Positions 18,971-27,828 of a stretch of 64,000 nucleotides of DNA are shown here, one piece after another (the stretch's first letter is position 1; each line of letters starts with the position of its first letter). The stretch is taken from positions 62,001 through 126,000 of the forward strand of contig NZ_JAGGLS010000006.1 of assembly GCF_017874535.1 (NCBI RefSeq), read 5' to 3'. A program made the position numbers and the translations under genes. The notes beneath the pieces were generated by a model. That model searched no databases and was not told the DNA's origin. It worked only from the letters and a program-made list of their open reading frames with translations. This stretch comes from Anaerococcus nagyae (GTDB taxonomy: Bacteria > Bacillota > Clostridia > Tissierellales > Peptoniphilaceae).

Positions 18971-19123
18971 GGGGCCGTTGCAAAACTATAAATAACTATC
19001 ATCTCATCATCAGAAGAATCTCTTAGGAATCTTTTTACATAACTTGCCAGATCGTATAGGCAAAACTTCCGTAGAGGTTCTTCTGATTATTTTAGGACAA
19101 TTTATTCATTCTGCAACAGACCC
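18971..19123. mobile_element. MITE-like element, GTTGCAAAA family, copy 2
   Basis: 153 bases. The left end GGGGCCGTTGCAAAACTATA is mirrored by a right end reading ATTCATTCTGCAACAGACCC. An inner inverted repeat (CAGAAGAA / TTCTTCTG) gives a long hairpin. It has the same length and organisation as the element at 25146-25298 and no coding capacity. It separates the opp operon from carB. Confidence 0.75.
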
Positions 19124-19131
19124 TTTAAATT

Positions 19132-19320
19132 TCATAATAATATAGCAAATAGTAATAGAGGACCTACTACTATTAATAGACCTGGTAGAAATACCTTAAG
19201 TGCTGCTAAAAACATAGCTAGACGGTCGTTTTTTTCCAAATTATCCTCATCTAGTAGCAGCTCTTTTTGATAGATTTCTTCTTCACTTTTTCCTTCAAAT
19301 CTATCTATAGGCTTTTTCAT
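19132..19320 (-). CDS. Small single-pass membrane protein of the opp operon
   Basis: 62 residues: an acidic soluble N-terminus followed by one C-terminal hydrophobic helix (VFLPGLLIVVGPLLLFAILL). Its ATG overlaps the oppF stop as ATGA, so it is translationally coupled and belongs to the operon. Family and function unknown; perhaps an accessory subunit. Confidence 0.65.
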   Translation of the reverse strand: MKKPIDRFEGKSEEEIYQKELLLDEDNLEKNDRLAMFLAALKVFLPGLLIVVGPLLLFAILL

Positions 19321-20936
19321 ATAGCACTCATCTCTTCTAATTCATGGTCTAATTCTTTTTTGGCTTTCCTATTCTTTTCGAGAGCTTTTTGCTTCTCCTC
19401 TTCACTTACTTCCATCAAGTGACAAGATACATAATGGCCATTACCATAGTCTTTAAGCTCTGGAACATATGTTTTACAAATATCCATAGCATATTTACAT
19501 CTAGTATGGAAACGGCATCCTTTTGGTGGATTTACTGCTGATGGTATATCTCCCTCAATAGTTTGCAGTTCTTGCCCTTGGTCTACGTCTGTTCTTGGTA
19601 TAGCTTGAAGTAAGGCCTTAGTATATGGATGGTATGGACTATCGAAGATTTGTTCTGTACTTGCTAATTCTACAAGAACTCCAAGATACATTACACCTAT
19701 TCTATCAGATATATATTTTACGACTGATAGGTCATGAGTAATAAATAAATAAGTTAAATTATTTTCCTCTTTTAAGTCTTGAAGTAAATTTATAATTTGT
19801 GATTGTATTGATACGTCAAGAGCTGATACCGCTTCATCACATACTATAAAGCTTGGTTTAAGGGCAAGGGCTCTTGCAATCCCTATTCTTTGTCTTTGCC
19901 CACCTGAAAATTGATGAGGATATCTATGCAAGAAATATGGTGCTAGACCACATTCTTCCATAATTTCTTGAATATATTCATTGTATCCCTTATCTTTTCT
20001 AGATTTAAATAAATCGTGACCTAGGACGCCCTCACCTATGATATTACCTACTGTCATCTTAGTGTCGAGAGATCCATATGGATCTTGGAAGATCATTTGT
20101 AGGTCTTTTCTCATAGCTCTCATTTCTTCATCATTTAATTCTGATAAGTCGATACCACTATCTCTTTGACTTTCTAGTTCTTTAAAGCCTTCATTACCAG
20201 CAAGACTCTGCCTATATTCTTCGATTTTGTTGTATTTTTCGCCAACTTTTTTAGAAAGTGTAGCTCTTTTATCCAATAAATCCTGGTATTTTGAATCATT
20301 TTCAAGTGCTTTATGATACTGATCCAATTGTCTAGTTCTCATTTGGAGCTTATACTCAAATATTTCTATAGATTCTAAGATAGCTGCACGTTCTTTAAGA
20401 AGCTTGTAATAATCAGCTAATAGATTAGATACCTTAGCTAGATCTTTGCTGGTTAAAAGACCTCCAGCAATTCTTATCATATTAAGATATTTTTCTTCTA
20501 TCTCACGTCGTTTAAACATAGCCTTTTCATTAAATTCTGCTCTAGCCTCATCTGTATCAGCTTTATCTAGATTAGCATAAATTTCTTCTAGCTCTTTTTG
20601 AGCATTGGCATAATGAGGAAATTGACTTGGAATGTTTTTAATCATTTTTCCCATATATTCAGGAGCTATATCTTCTAAAGTTTTTCCATAATACAGAGTT
20701 GTTCCCTCTGTTTGATCATATATTTGAAGAAGTGTTCTACCAAAAGTTGACTTTCCACACCCTGATTCTCCTACAAGACCTAAAGTCTCTCCTTGGTAAA
20801 TATCTATAGTAATTGATTCATTAGCATGAACATAAGATCCTGGACCTTTATCGAAAAGACCTTTTTTCTTTAATGGAAAATATTTTTTAAGATTTTTTAT
20901 CTTAAATAAGACCTTTTTATCTTGTGTATGTTCCAT
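19317..20936 (-). CDS. oppF: Oligopeptide ABC transporter ATPase OppF with coiled-coil insert
   Basis: About 539 residues from the ATG at 20936, chosen because GAAAGGAAAGAGAAG precedes it; an ATG 20 codons upstream has no such site. Walker A is GESGCGKST (about 56-64). The Q-loop (MIFQDPYGSL), signature (SGGQRQR), Walker B (FIVCDEAVSALD) and the C-terminal oligopeptide-transporter domain with its Cys cluster follow. Usual OppF proteins have about 310-330 residues; this one has some 180 extra residues, highly charged and predicted helical/coiled-coil, between Walker A and the Q-loop. It energises peptide uptake together with OppD. It overlaps oppD by 20 bases. The stop is TGA. Confidence 0.92.
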   Translation of the reverse strand: MEHTQDKKVLFKIKNLKKYFPLKKKGLFDKGPGSYVHANESITIDIYQGETLGLVGESGCGKSTFGRTLLQIYDQTEGTTLYYGKTLEDIAPEYMGKMIKNIPSQFPHYANAQKELEEIYANLDKADTDEARAEFNEKAMFKRREIEEKYLNMIRIAGGLLTSKDLAKVSNLLADYYKLLKERAAILESIEIFEYKLQMRTRQLDQYHKALENDSKYQDLLDKRATLSKKVGEKYNKIEEYRQSLAGNEGFKELESQRDSGIDLSELNDEEMRAMRKDLQMIFQDPYGSLDTKMTVGNIIGEGVLGHDLFKSRKDKGYNEYIQEIMEECGLAPYFLHRYPHQFSGGQRQRIGIARALALKPSFIVCDEAVSALDVSIQSQIINLLQDLKEENNLTYLFITHDLSVVKYISDRIGVMYLGVLVELASTEQIFDSPYHPYTKALLQAIPRTDVDQGQELQTIEGDIPSAVNPPKGCRFHTRCKYAMDICKTYVPELKDYGNGHYVSCHLMEVSEEEKQKALEKNRKAKKELDHELEEMSAI

Positions 20937-21924
20937 CTTCTCTTTCCTTTCTATTTGGATAATGGCATCTGATTTTTTGATGTTCATTAAGTGCAACTAG
21001 CTCAGGCATTTGATTTACACATTTTTCTGTGGCAAAGCTACATCTATCTGCAAATTTACATCCTGGTGGTAAGTTTAGTGGATGTGGTACAGAACCAGGG
21101 ATTATATCAAGTCTTTGGTTCTTATCACTTGTTATAGATGGTATTGAGTTTAATAAAGCTACCGTATATGGATGGTTATAGTCTGTTATATCATGTTTAA
21201 ATATAAATTCTACTGGTGATTGCTCTACTATCTGTCCTGAATACATTACCGCAACTTCATCTGCCATTTGATTAATTACTCCAAGGTCATGGGTAATAAA
21301 AAGAATAGAGGTATTAAGTCTATGCTTTAAGTCATTCATAAGTCTTAGGATTTGAGCTTGTATAGTTACGTCTAGGGCTGTTGTAGGCTCATCTGCTATA
21401 AGAAGTTTGGGTTCACAAGCAAGAGCCATAGCAATCATTACCCTTTGGTTCATACCACCTGATAGCTCAAATGGATATTGTTTAGCTACTACATGCGGAT
21501 TAGGTATCTTTACAGATGCTAGGAGCTCTTCGCATCTTTTTGCTGCTTCGTGTTTGCTCATATGCCTATGGAGCATGAGTACTTCTGAAATTTGTTTTTC
21601 AACTGTAAATACTGGGTTTAGGGAGCTCATAGGTTCTTGGAAAATCATAGAGATTTCATTACCTCTTATCTTTTCCATTTGGCTACGACTATATTTAGTC
21701 ATATCCTCACCTTTATAGATGATTTCCCCTTCATATATCTTTTGATTAGGTTCAAATAACTGCAAAATACTCATAGCAGTTTGACTCTTACCTGAACCAG
21801 ATTCTCCTACAAGACCTAAGGTCTTTCCCTCATCTATAGTGAAAGAAACCCCATTAACAGCCTTAATAAGGCCTTTTCTTGTAGAGAAATATGTGTGAAG
21901 CTTGTTAATTTCTAGTAATCTCAT
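20917..21924 (-). CDS. oppD: Oligopeptide ABC transporter ATPase OppD
   Basis: 335 residues, standard length. Walker A GESGSGKSQ, signature LSGGMNQRVMIAMAL, Walker B LLIADEPTTALD. The C-terminal OppD/F domain contains LPPGCKFADRCSFA with the conserved Cys residues that can hold an iron-sulfur cluster in some members. It pairs with OppF. Starts after AGAGGAAAAG, eight bases from the oppC stop. Confidence 0.95.
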   Translation of the reverse strand: MRLLEINKLHTYFSTRKGLIKAVNGVSFTIDEGKTLGLVGESGSGKSQTAMSILQLFEPNQKIYEGEIIYKGEDMTKYSRSQMEKIRGNEISMIFQEPMSSLNPVFTVEKQISEVLMLHRHMSKHEAAKRCEELLASVKIPNPHVVAKQYPFELSGGMNQRVMIAMALACEPKLLIADEPTTALDVTIQAQILRLMNDLKHRLNTSILFITHDLGVINQMADEVAVMYSGQIVEQSPVEFIFKHDITDYNHPYTVALLNSIPSITSDKNQRLDIIPGSVPHPLNLPPGCKFADRCSFATEKCVNQMPELVALNEHQKIRCHYPNRKEREDGTYTR

Positions 21925-21932
21925 CTTTTCCT

Positions 21933-23909
21933 CTATCTCTCATTTGCTCTTGGATCTATAGCATCACGCATAGCATCACCTATAAGGTTTACTGAAAAAG
22001 ATGCTAAAAATACTGCAAGTACTGGGAATATCCATCTCCACCAGTAGATGTTAAGTACATCAGAGCTTTGTGCTGCTGTTAGCATATTACCCCAAGATGG
22101 TGTAGGTTCTTGAACACCAAAACCCAAAAATGATAAACCAGATTCTGTTAGTAAGTTTCCAGCATATCCTAAAGTTGCATTTACTATAACTATAGAAAGT
22201 ATATTTGGCAATATATGTTTTATCATTATAGACCAGTTTCTCACACCTAGGGCACGAGCAGCTGTAATATAATCACGTTCACGTTCTGCAAGTATTTGTC
22301 CACGTACAAGACGAGCAAGTCCTGTCCAACCAAGCAAACCTAAAAGTATCATTACCATAGTAATCCTCTTTGTTTGACTGGCTCCTGGCGGAAGTAGAGC
22401 TGATAAGGAGATAAGCATTGGATAAAATGGGAATGATGAAATAATTTCAGAAATTCTCATTAATACATTATCAACCTTACCGCCTGCAAAACCTGATATC
22501 ATACCAATTAATACACCCAGAACTACTTGGATCACTGTAGAAATAAGGGCAATTATCATAGTCATACGACCACCATGAATAAGTCTTGTAAAAATATCAC
22601 GACCTTGGTCATCTGATCCAAATCTAAATCCATTAAGACCCCAAGTTTTAATTCCACCTTCTTTTTCTACTGCATATTGATTGAAGTAAGAAGCATATAT
22701 TTGGTCAAATTCTCCTTCAGGAGCATTTAGCTCACCGTAATTATCCTTACCCCAAGTATAAATTTTTCCATTTTTATCAAGTGCAGTAAATGTTGTATCT
22801 CCACCTTGAATATCCACTATTGGAGCTTCAAATTTTGGTATCTTATCCCCAGTAAGTCCCGAACGAGAAGGACCCCATACAAAAAGTTCACCCTTATCAT
22901 CAAGTGCTGCTGCAGATGAACTAGATAAGGCTACTTTTTTGATAAAGTGTGACCCATCTGTTACTTCACTTGGCATAGCTGTTTGATTTTCCGCTCCCAT
23001 TACACCTAGTAATTGAACAGTACCATCTGTCTTTGCTACTATCATATTTATTGGAGAAGTGTCAAAATCTTCTACTTTGCCTTGAACATCTGATGGTATT
23101 AGATTAAGACGACTTGCCATTGTAGAACCCCAAACAACGATATTTTTCGCATTTGTTAGGACAACTGAATATTGAACACCTGCACCAAGTTTTTTTATAC
23201 CTTCGCTTTTGATTTGACTTTCTTGCATCTTTGGCATTTCAGTTTGTTGGAAAGAATTATTTCCCCAACCATATATTTCGTTATCTTCAGTTGCTACTAG
23301 TATATGTCTATCTCCTGCAGTAACATCGGTAACCTTTTTGCCATCGAGACCATCTTTTACCTTTTCAGGTATAGATATAATCTTATCTTCATTATCTGAT
23401 CCCCAAACATAAACATTGCCTTCTTTAGTAAGGCCGACAGCAAATGTATTACCTATGGATATTTTCTCAGTTCCTTCTTTTTCCATCTCTTTAGGGTAGT
23501 TCATGTAAGCTCCTCCTGGAGCTACATTAGTAAGATTACCTTGTGAATAATATTGATTAAATGGTAATATAGCACTCCCTACAAATACAATTAGGATAAT
23601 TGCTATAAACATTATAAGCCCAATAACACCAAGTGGATTTCTAAAGTAATTTCTGACAGCTACCTTACCTGGAGAAAGGATAGCTTCTTCTTTTAATTTG
23701 TCATTTTCATTATTTTGAGGATTTTGTCCCACATTTGTATTTGATCCATTTAAATTTTCACGAACATCTGGATCAAGTCTCTGATCTTCCGCTAATCTAG
23801 GCTCATTAGCCATATCAGGTGTATCACTTGAGAAAGTAAAACCCCTTAGGGCATATGATTTTAAAAACCTAGCATAAGATTTTATTGATTTATTAAAAGT
23901 TTTATTCAT
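21933..23909 (-). CDS. oppC: Oligopeptide ABC transporter permease OppC with extracellular RCC1-like repeat domain
   Basis: 658 residues, about twice the usual length. An N-terminal cytoplasmic tail (1-88) and TM1 (about 92-116) are normal for OppC. From about 145 to 430 there are seven repeats, each ending in a V-x-x-WG-like strand (NVYVWG, EIYGWG, NIVVWG, TVQLLG, ELFVWG, KIYTWG, GIKTWG). These are RCC1/BNR-style blades, enough for one seven-bladed propeller. The last repeat runs straight into GSDDQGRDIFTRLIHGG, the conserved start of the OppC core, which then holds the EAA loop (ITAARALGVRNWSIMIKHIL). The insert lies outside the membrane. Peptide capture or partner binding is inference. Confidence 0.93.
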   Translation of the reverse strand: MNKTFNKSIKSYARFLKSYALRGFTFSSDTPDMANEPRLAEDQRLDPDVRENLNGSNTNVGQNPQNNENDKLKEEAILSPGKVAVRNYFRNPLGVIGLIMFIAIILIVFVGSAILPFNQYYSQGNLTNVAPGGAYMNYPKEMEKEGTEKISIGNTFAVGLTKEGNVYVWGSDNEDKIISIPEKVKDGLDGKKVTDVTAGDRHILVATEDNEIYGWGNNSFQQTEMPKMQESQIKSEGIKKLGAGVQYSVVLTNAKNIVVWGSTMASRLNLIPSDVQGKVEDFDTSPINMIVAKTDGTVQLLGVMGAENQTAMPSEVTDGSHFIKKVALSSSSAAALDDKGELFVWGPSRSGLTGDKIPKFEAPIVDIQGGDTTFTALDKNGKIYTWGKDNYGELNAPEGEFDQIYASYFNQYAVEKEGGIKTWGLNGFRFGSDDQGRDIFTRLIHGGRMTMIIALISTVIQVVLGVLIGMISGFAGGKVDNVLMRISEIISSFPFYPMLISLSALLPPGASQTKRITMVMILLGLLGWTGLARLVRGQILAERERDYITAARALGVRNWSIMIKHILPNILSIVIVNATLGYAGNLLTESGLSFLGFGVQEPTPSWGNMLTAAQSSDVLNIYWWRWIFPVLAVFLASFSVNLIGDAMRDAIDPRANER

Positions 23910-23919
23910 ATTACCCCTC

Positions 23920-24882
23920 TTAAGCGTCTAATTTAACCCTTGGATCTACTAATGCGTAGGCTATATCCATTAACAAGTTTCCTAAAAGTGTAAGAACCGC
24001 ATAAAACATTGATAGGGCTAGTATGATATTGTAGTCTTGGGCCATAACAGCAGTTATAAGCTCATTACCAATTCCCCTATAAGAGAAAATTCTTTCTGTA
24101 ATAGCAGAACCAGAAAACATTCCAAGTATAGCCCAAGTAAGAGCTGTAACAACAGGAATTAAAGCATTTCTAAAAGCATGAGAATAAATAACTGTCTTTT
24201 CCTTAAGACCCTTAGATCTAGCTGTTCTTATATAATCCTGATTTAAAGCATCTATCATAGAATTTCTTACATATCTGGAAAGACCTGCAAGAGAACCTAT
24301 AGTTAAGGTTATAGTTGGAAGTGCTAAGTATCTAACCCATTGACCAAATGTATTTTCACGAGGCATACCATTGGCTGGCAACCATTTTAGTTTAAATGCA
24401 AAAATATAAATTAAAATTAGACCTATAAAAAATACTGGTATAGACATACCAATTAGAGTTAAAGTCTGGAAAGTCCTATCAAAAACCCCGCCTCTATGGG
24501 TGGCCGACCTTATACCTATAAGCACCGAAAGAATAAATGATATTATTGTAGAACCGAGATTTAGATAAATAGTGTTTTTAAGTGGTTCTCTTAGATATTC
24601 ACGTACGTCGCGTCTTACTCTTATAGACTCACCAAAGTCACCCTTTAGGGTTCTACCTAACCATCTAACATATTGTTCTGGTAGCGGTTTATCAAGACCA
24701 TAACGTTCTGATAAGGTTTGATATAATTCTTCTTGCTGAGCCTTGGTCATACGTGTACCCGTTGGCATCATTGCTTGGATAGGATCTCCAGGCATGGCCT
24801 TAGAAAAAGCAAAAAGCAAAATAGAGATTATAAGAGCTACTGGTATTAAGTTAATAATTCTCTTTACTATATAACGAAGCAT
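23920..24882 (-). CDS. oppB: Oligopeptide ABC transporter permease OppB
   Basis: 320 residues from the ATG at 24882, chosen because AGGAAGGGAAATT precedes it and OppB proteins characteristically begin MLRYIVKRI. Six membrane helices; the EAA loop is YIRTARSKGLKEKTVIYSHA. First gene of oppBCDF plus the small membrane gene, all tightly spaced. It forms the pore with OppC. OppA genes lie just upstream on the same strand beyond a MITE-like element. Confidence 0.95.
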   Translation of the reverse strand: MLRYIVKRIINLIPVALIISILLFAFSKAMPGDPIQAMMPTGTRMTKAQQEELYQTLSERYGLDKPLPEQYVRWLGRTLKGDFGESIRVRRDVREYLREPLKNTIYLNLGSTIISFILSVLIGIRSATHRGGVFDRTFQTLTLIGMSIPVFFIGLILIYIFAFKLKWLPANGMPRENTFGQWVRYLALPTITLTIGSLAGLSRYVRNSMIDALNQDYIRTARSKGLKEKTVIYSHAFRNALIPVVTALTWAILGMFSGSAITERIFSYRGIGNELITAVMAQDYNIILALSMFYAVLTLLGNLLMDIAYALVDPRVKLDA

Positions 24883-25145
24883 AATTTCCCTTCCTAGTTC
24901 ATATTTAAATTTCAATTATTCATTCCAATAAATTATTAAAATGTAAAATTTAAATAATAAATTTTATTAGTACTATATTATAATAATTCACAAATTTTGT
25001 CAAATAAAATACCGTTCTCAAACTCTAAATCATGGGATTATAGATGATTAATTTTTCTATTTTTTTTATTTCCCCAAAATATAATTATGCAATAATTTTT
25101 ATAAATACAAAATGATATATAATTTATTCATAACAAAAATCAAAA
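24883..25145. other. AT-rich non-coding gap upstream of oppB
   Basis: Very AT-rich, with no convincing gene. It must hold the oppB promoter unless transcription reads through from oppA. I saw no near-consensus -35/-10 pair. Confidence 0.4.
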
Positions 25146-25298
25146 GAGACTGTTGCAAAACTATAAATAATTATCGTCCCACTATTAGAAGGTCATCTTA
25201 GGAAATTTTTTTACATAGCCTGCCAACTAGTGAATACAAAATTTCCGTAGAAATTCTCTAATGATTTTGGGACGATTTATTCATTCTGCAACAGCCCC
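25146..25298. mobile_element. MITE-like element, GTTGCAAAA family, copy 3
   Basis: 153 bases, bounded by GAGACTGTTGCAAAACTATA and ATTTATTCATTCTGCAACAG. It carries the same inner arms as copy 2 (ATTAGAAGG... and ...TTCTCTAATGA) and a second inverted pair, TCGTCCCA / GGGACGA. Non-coding. It sits between the oppA stop and oppB and could act as a terminator or attenuator that separates binding protein from permease expression. Confidence 0.75.
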
Positions 25299-25311
25299 TA
25301 TTTAGTTAAAT

Positions 25312-27531
25312 CTATTTTGAAAGTGACATTGCGTTTATTTGATATGAAGCTGGCCACTGAGGTGTATTTATATCAAAACCCTGAACTCTATTTGTATACC
25401 CTGTGTGGTATTGATTAGAGTAAAGCGGTATTTCTGGTAGATAGTCGTTATACCATAATTGGAAGTCTTCCCATTTATCTAAGTATCCTTCTTTATCCTC
25501 TGGATCTGTCTTTCTAAGAGATTCTGTTACCTCATCGCCCTTAGAGTCGTTTGTCTTAGTATGGTTATCAAATCCTTTAGAGTTAAATTGATAGTATGGA
25601 TCGAATGGCGGTTCAAATGATTGTCCCATATTAAATGCTGTATATTCCGCATTTTCCGTTGGATTGTAGTAGTAGTCAAGCAATGTAGCAAAGCTTCCAG
25701 CTGTTACGTTATATTCCATACCTACTTGCTTAGCATTGTTTGGAACTTGATTAGAAATCAATGTAGTTATAGGTGATTCATCAGAACCATATTGATTTAC
25801 AACAAGTCTATCACCTTTTTCATCATATCTATAGTAGTCAAAGCCATCTGAATCTTTACTAAATAAATCATCAGCCTTTGACTTATCCCAAGCTGTCTTA
25901 CCATCAGATTCATACTTATATGGACTCTTATCTAATAATTCATTAGCTTCATCTAGGTTTAGTTGATAGTTTACTAATTCTGGATTGTTCTCGAGGTCTG
26001 CTCCTCTTTCCTTATACATCCATTGGCTAGTACCATACATGGCATTTGTTACTACACCATAACCACCTGCAAATTGTTGAACAAAAGAGTTTCTATCCAT
26101 AAGATGTGCTATAGCTTGTCTAACCTCTTTATATTGAGTTGAGCCTCTATCTGTTAAGAAAGCTACGTTGCCATAACCATTTCTATCATAAGTGTTGTAT
26201 TTAATTTTTCCTTCATCAGCGGCACTTCTCATATGTTCAATTTGTCCACCTTCAGTTTCATCTTGCCATATATCTATATTTCCATTTTCAAGAAGATCAA
26301 TTGCTATATTTTTATTTACAAACTGAACTATTACATGAGGAATGCTCGCTTTTTCACCTTTAAAATTTCCCTTGTAGTTTTCATTTAGAGAAAGTTTAGC
26401 CATATTATTAGAGTAACTATCAAATACATATGGCCCACATACTACTGATGGATTTAGCCTATATTCATTGGCTACTTTTAGCATAGCTTGTTCTTTAAGC
26501 TGCTGAATAGGATCTACATCAGCATTTAATCTTTCTTTAAGACTAGCTATTGCTTCATCATGAGCTTTTTGACTTTCCTCATCAACTTCAGAACCTTCAT
26601 TCTCCTCTTCAAATTGTTTATTTAAGTTTTCAATTTGCTTTTCAATAGATTCCTTATAAGCTTTCTTATCCTCTTCTGTAACCTCATAACCGTCTTTAAC
26701 TACAAGTTTTTTACCATTATCGCTTATTGATAAGTTATCAGTTACTACATGCATTGGGAATGGAACTTGTTGGGCTAAATAAGATTCTTCATAATAAGGC
26801 AAGAACGATGAGTCTATTGTTACCGAAAAAGTATAGTCATCAATTTTTTCAAGTCCTTCAAATTCCTCAGCAGGATTGCTAGTATCATGGAAAGCTTCAT
26901 AGCCTTTTAAAGAATCTTTACCTACTGCTGTAGCTCCAGTTACTGGTATGTATGATGAATCAGAGAATAATAAGCTATAAAATAGATAATCATCTGCTGT
27001 TACAGGCTTACCATCAGACCATTTCAAATCTTTGTTTAACTTATAAGTAATAGTTTTAGATCCATCTTCATTCTCAACTTTTTTAGGTTCTTCAGCAAGA
27101 ACTGTATCATTATTTACCCATTGTCCAGATTCATCCACTACTGCAGTAGCATAAGAATTAGTCCCTTCAGTACCTATAAGTCTTCTTACGATAACATCAT
27201 AAGAATTGTTAGACCATCCTTCAAAAAAGTCTCCACTCATCTCACTTGTACCAATTACAAGAGTATCATCTCCTGTTACATTGTTAAAGTCAGCAAGCTC
27301 TGCCTTATCTTTTTCAGAAAGGCCTTGTTTATCTTCTTCGTTTCCTAATTCAGTAGAATCTTCATCAATTTTTGAAGTATCTTCACTCTTAGATTCGTCT
27401 GTTTTTTCTACATCTGATTTCTTATCTTTTTCATCAGATGTATTTATTGAATCATTTCCTCCGCCACAGGCTGCTAAAGTTGTAGCAAGTCCTAAAGCCA
27501 TTAAAGAAGAAAAGACTTTTTTCATTTTCAT
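25312..27531 (-). CDS. oppA: Peptide-binding lipoprotein OppA, copy 1
   Basis: 739 residues, longer than typical OppA (about 540-600). Lipoprotein signal peptide with lipobox LATTLAACGGG, then an acidic Ser/Asp/Glu/Lys-rich linker (about 25-75), then a solute-binding family 5 domain (VIGTSEMSGDFFEGW onward; KWSDGKPVTADDYLF motif). A charged, probably helical insert occupies about 275-335. It would deliver peptides to OppBCDF. Start after GGAGGTTAGATT; strong promoter at 27562-27590. A close paralogue lies directly upstream. Confidence 0.93.
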   Translation of the reverse strand: MKMKKVFSSLMALGLATTLAACGGGNDSINTSDEKDKKSDVEKTDESKSEDTSKIDEDSTELGNEEDKQGLSEKDKAELADFNNVTGDDTLVIGTSEMSGDFFEGWSNNSYDVIVRRLIGTEGTNSYATAVVDESGQWVNNDTVLAEEPKKVENEDGSKTITYKLNKDLKWSDGKPVTADDYLFYSLLFSDSSYIPVTGATAVGKDSLKGYEAFHDTSNPAEEFEGLEKIDDYTFSVTIDSSFLPYYEESYLAQQVPFPMHVVTDNLSISDNGKKLVVKDGYEVTEEDKKAYKESIEKQIENLNKQFEEENEGSEVDEESQKAHDEAIASLKERLNADVDPIQQLKEQAMLKVANEYRLNPSVVCGPYVFDSYSNNMAKLSLNENYKGNFKGEKASIPHVIVQFVNKNIAIDLLENGNIDIWQDETEGGQIEHMRSAADEGKIKYNTYDRNGYGNVAFLTDRGSTQYKEVRQAIAHLMDRNSFVQQFAGGYGVVTNAMYGTSQWMYKERGADLENNPELVNYQLNLDEANELLDKSPYKYESDGKTAWDKSKADDLFSKDSDGFDYYRYDEKGDRLVVNQYGSDESPITTLISNQVPNNAKQVGMEYNVTAGSFATLLDYYYNPTENAEYTAFNMGQSFEPPFDPYYQFNSKGFDNHTKTNDSKGDEVTESLRKTDPEDKEGYLDKWEDFQLWYNDYLPEIPLYSNQYHTGYTNRVQGFDINTPQWPASYQINAMSLSK

Positions 27532-27561
27532 AATCTAACCTCCATAATTTATATTATTGAT

Positions 27562-27590
27562 ATTCTATTCTTAATTTTAACTTTTGTCAA
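27562..27590 (-). promoter_or_regulatory. Promoter of oppA copy 1
   Basis: On the minus strand TTGACA, a 17-base spacer and TAGAAT, 30 bases before the start codon. No hairpin or riboswitch is seen in the short leader. Confidence 0.75.
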
Positions 27591-27791
27591 TACTTTATAT
27601 GTTTTTTTATTTATATAATTGCATTCTTATACATTGTATTCGCTATAATTTAACGAATATATTTTTTCATTGTAATTTATTCCATAAACCTTTATCATAT
27701 TATAGCAATACTTTGTTAAAATAAACTGTTCTTTTATCACTCCGTGTAAAAGTAAACAAAATTTTTACTATTTCTAAAAATAGATATAAAA

Positions 27792-27817
27792 AAACAGCAG
27801 AATAAACTCTGCTGTTT
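27792..27817 (-). terminator. Intrinsic terminator of oppA copy 2
   Basis: AAACAGCAGA / TCTGCTGTTT with a six-base loop and a T7 tail on the minus strand. The two oppA genes are therefore separate transcription units. Confidence 0.85.
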
Positions 27818-27828
27818 AATAATCTCTA

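Noticed and set aside
18795-18983. 62-codon frame upstream of carB
   Set aside because: Phe/Lys-rich translation of poly-A/T leader DNA, overlaps the carB promoter, no ribosome site.
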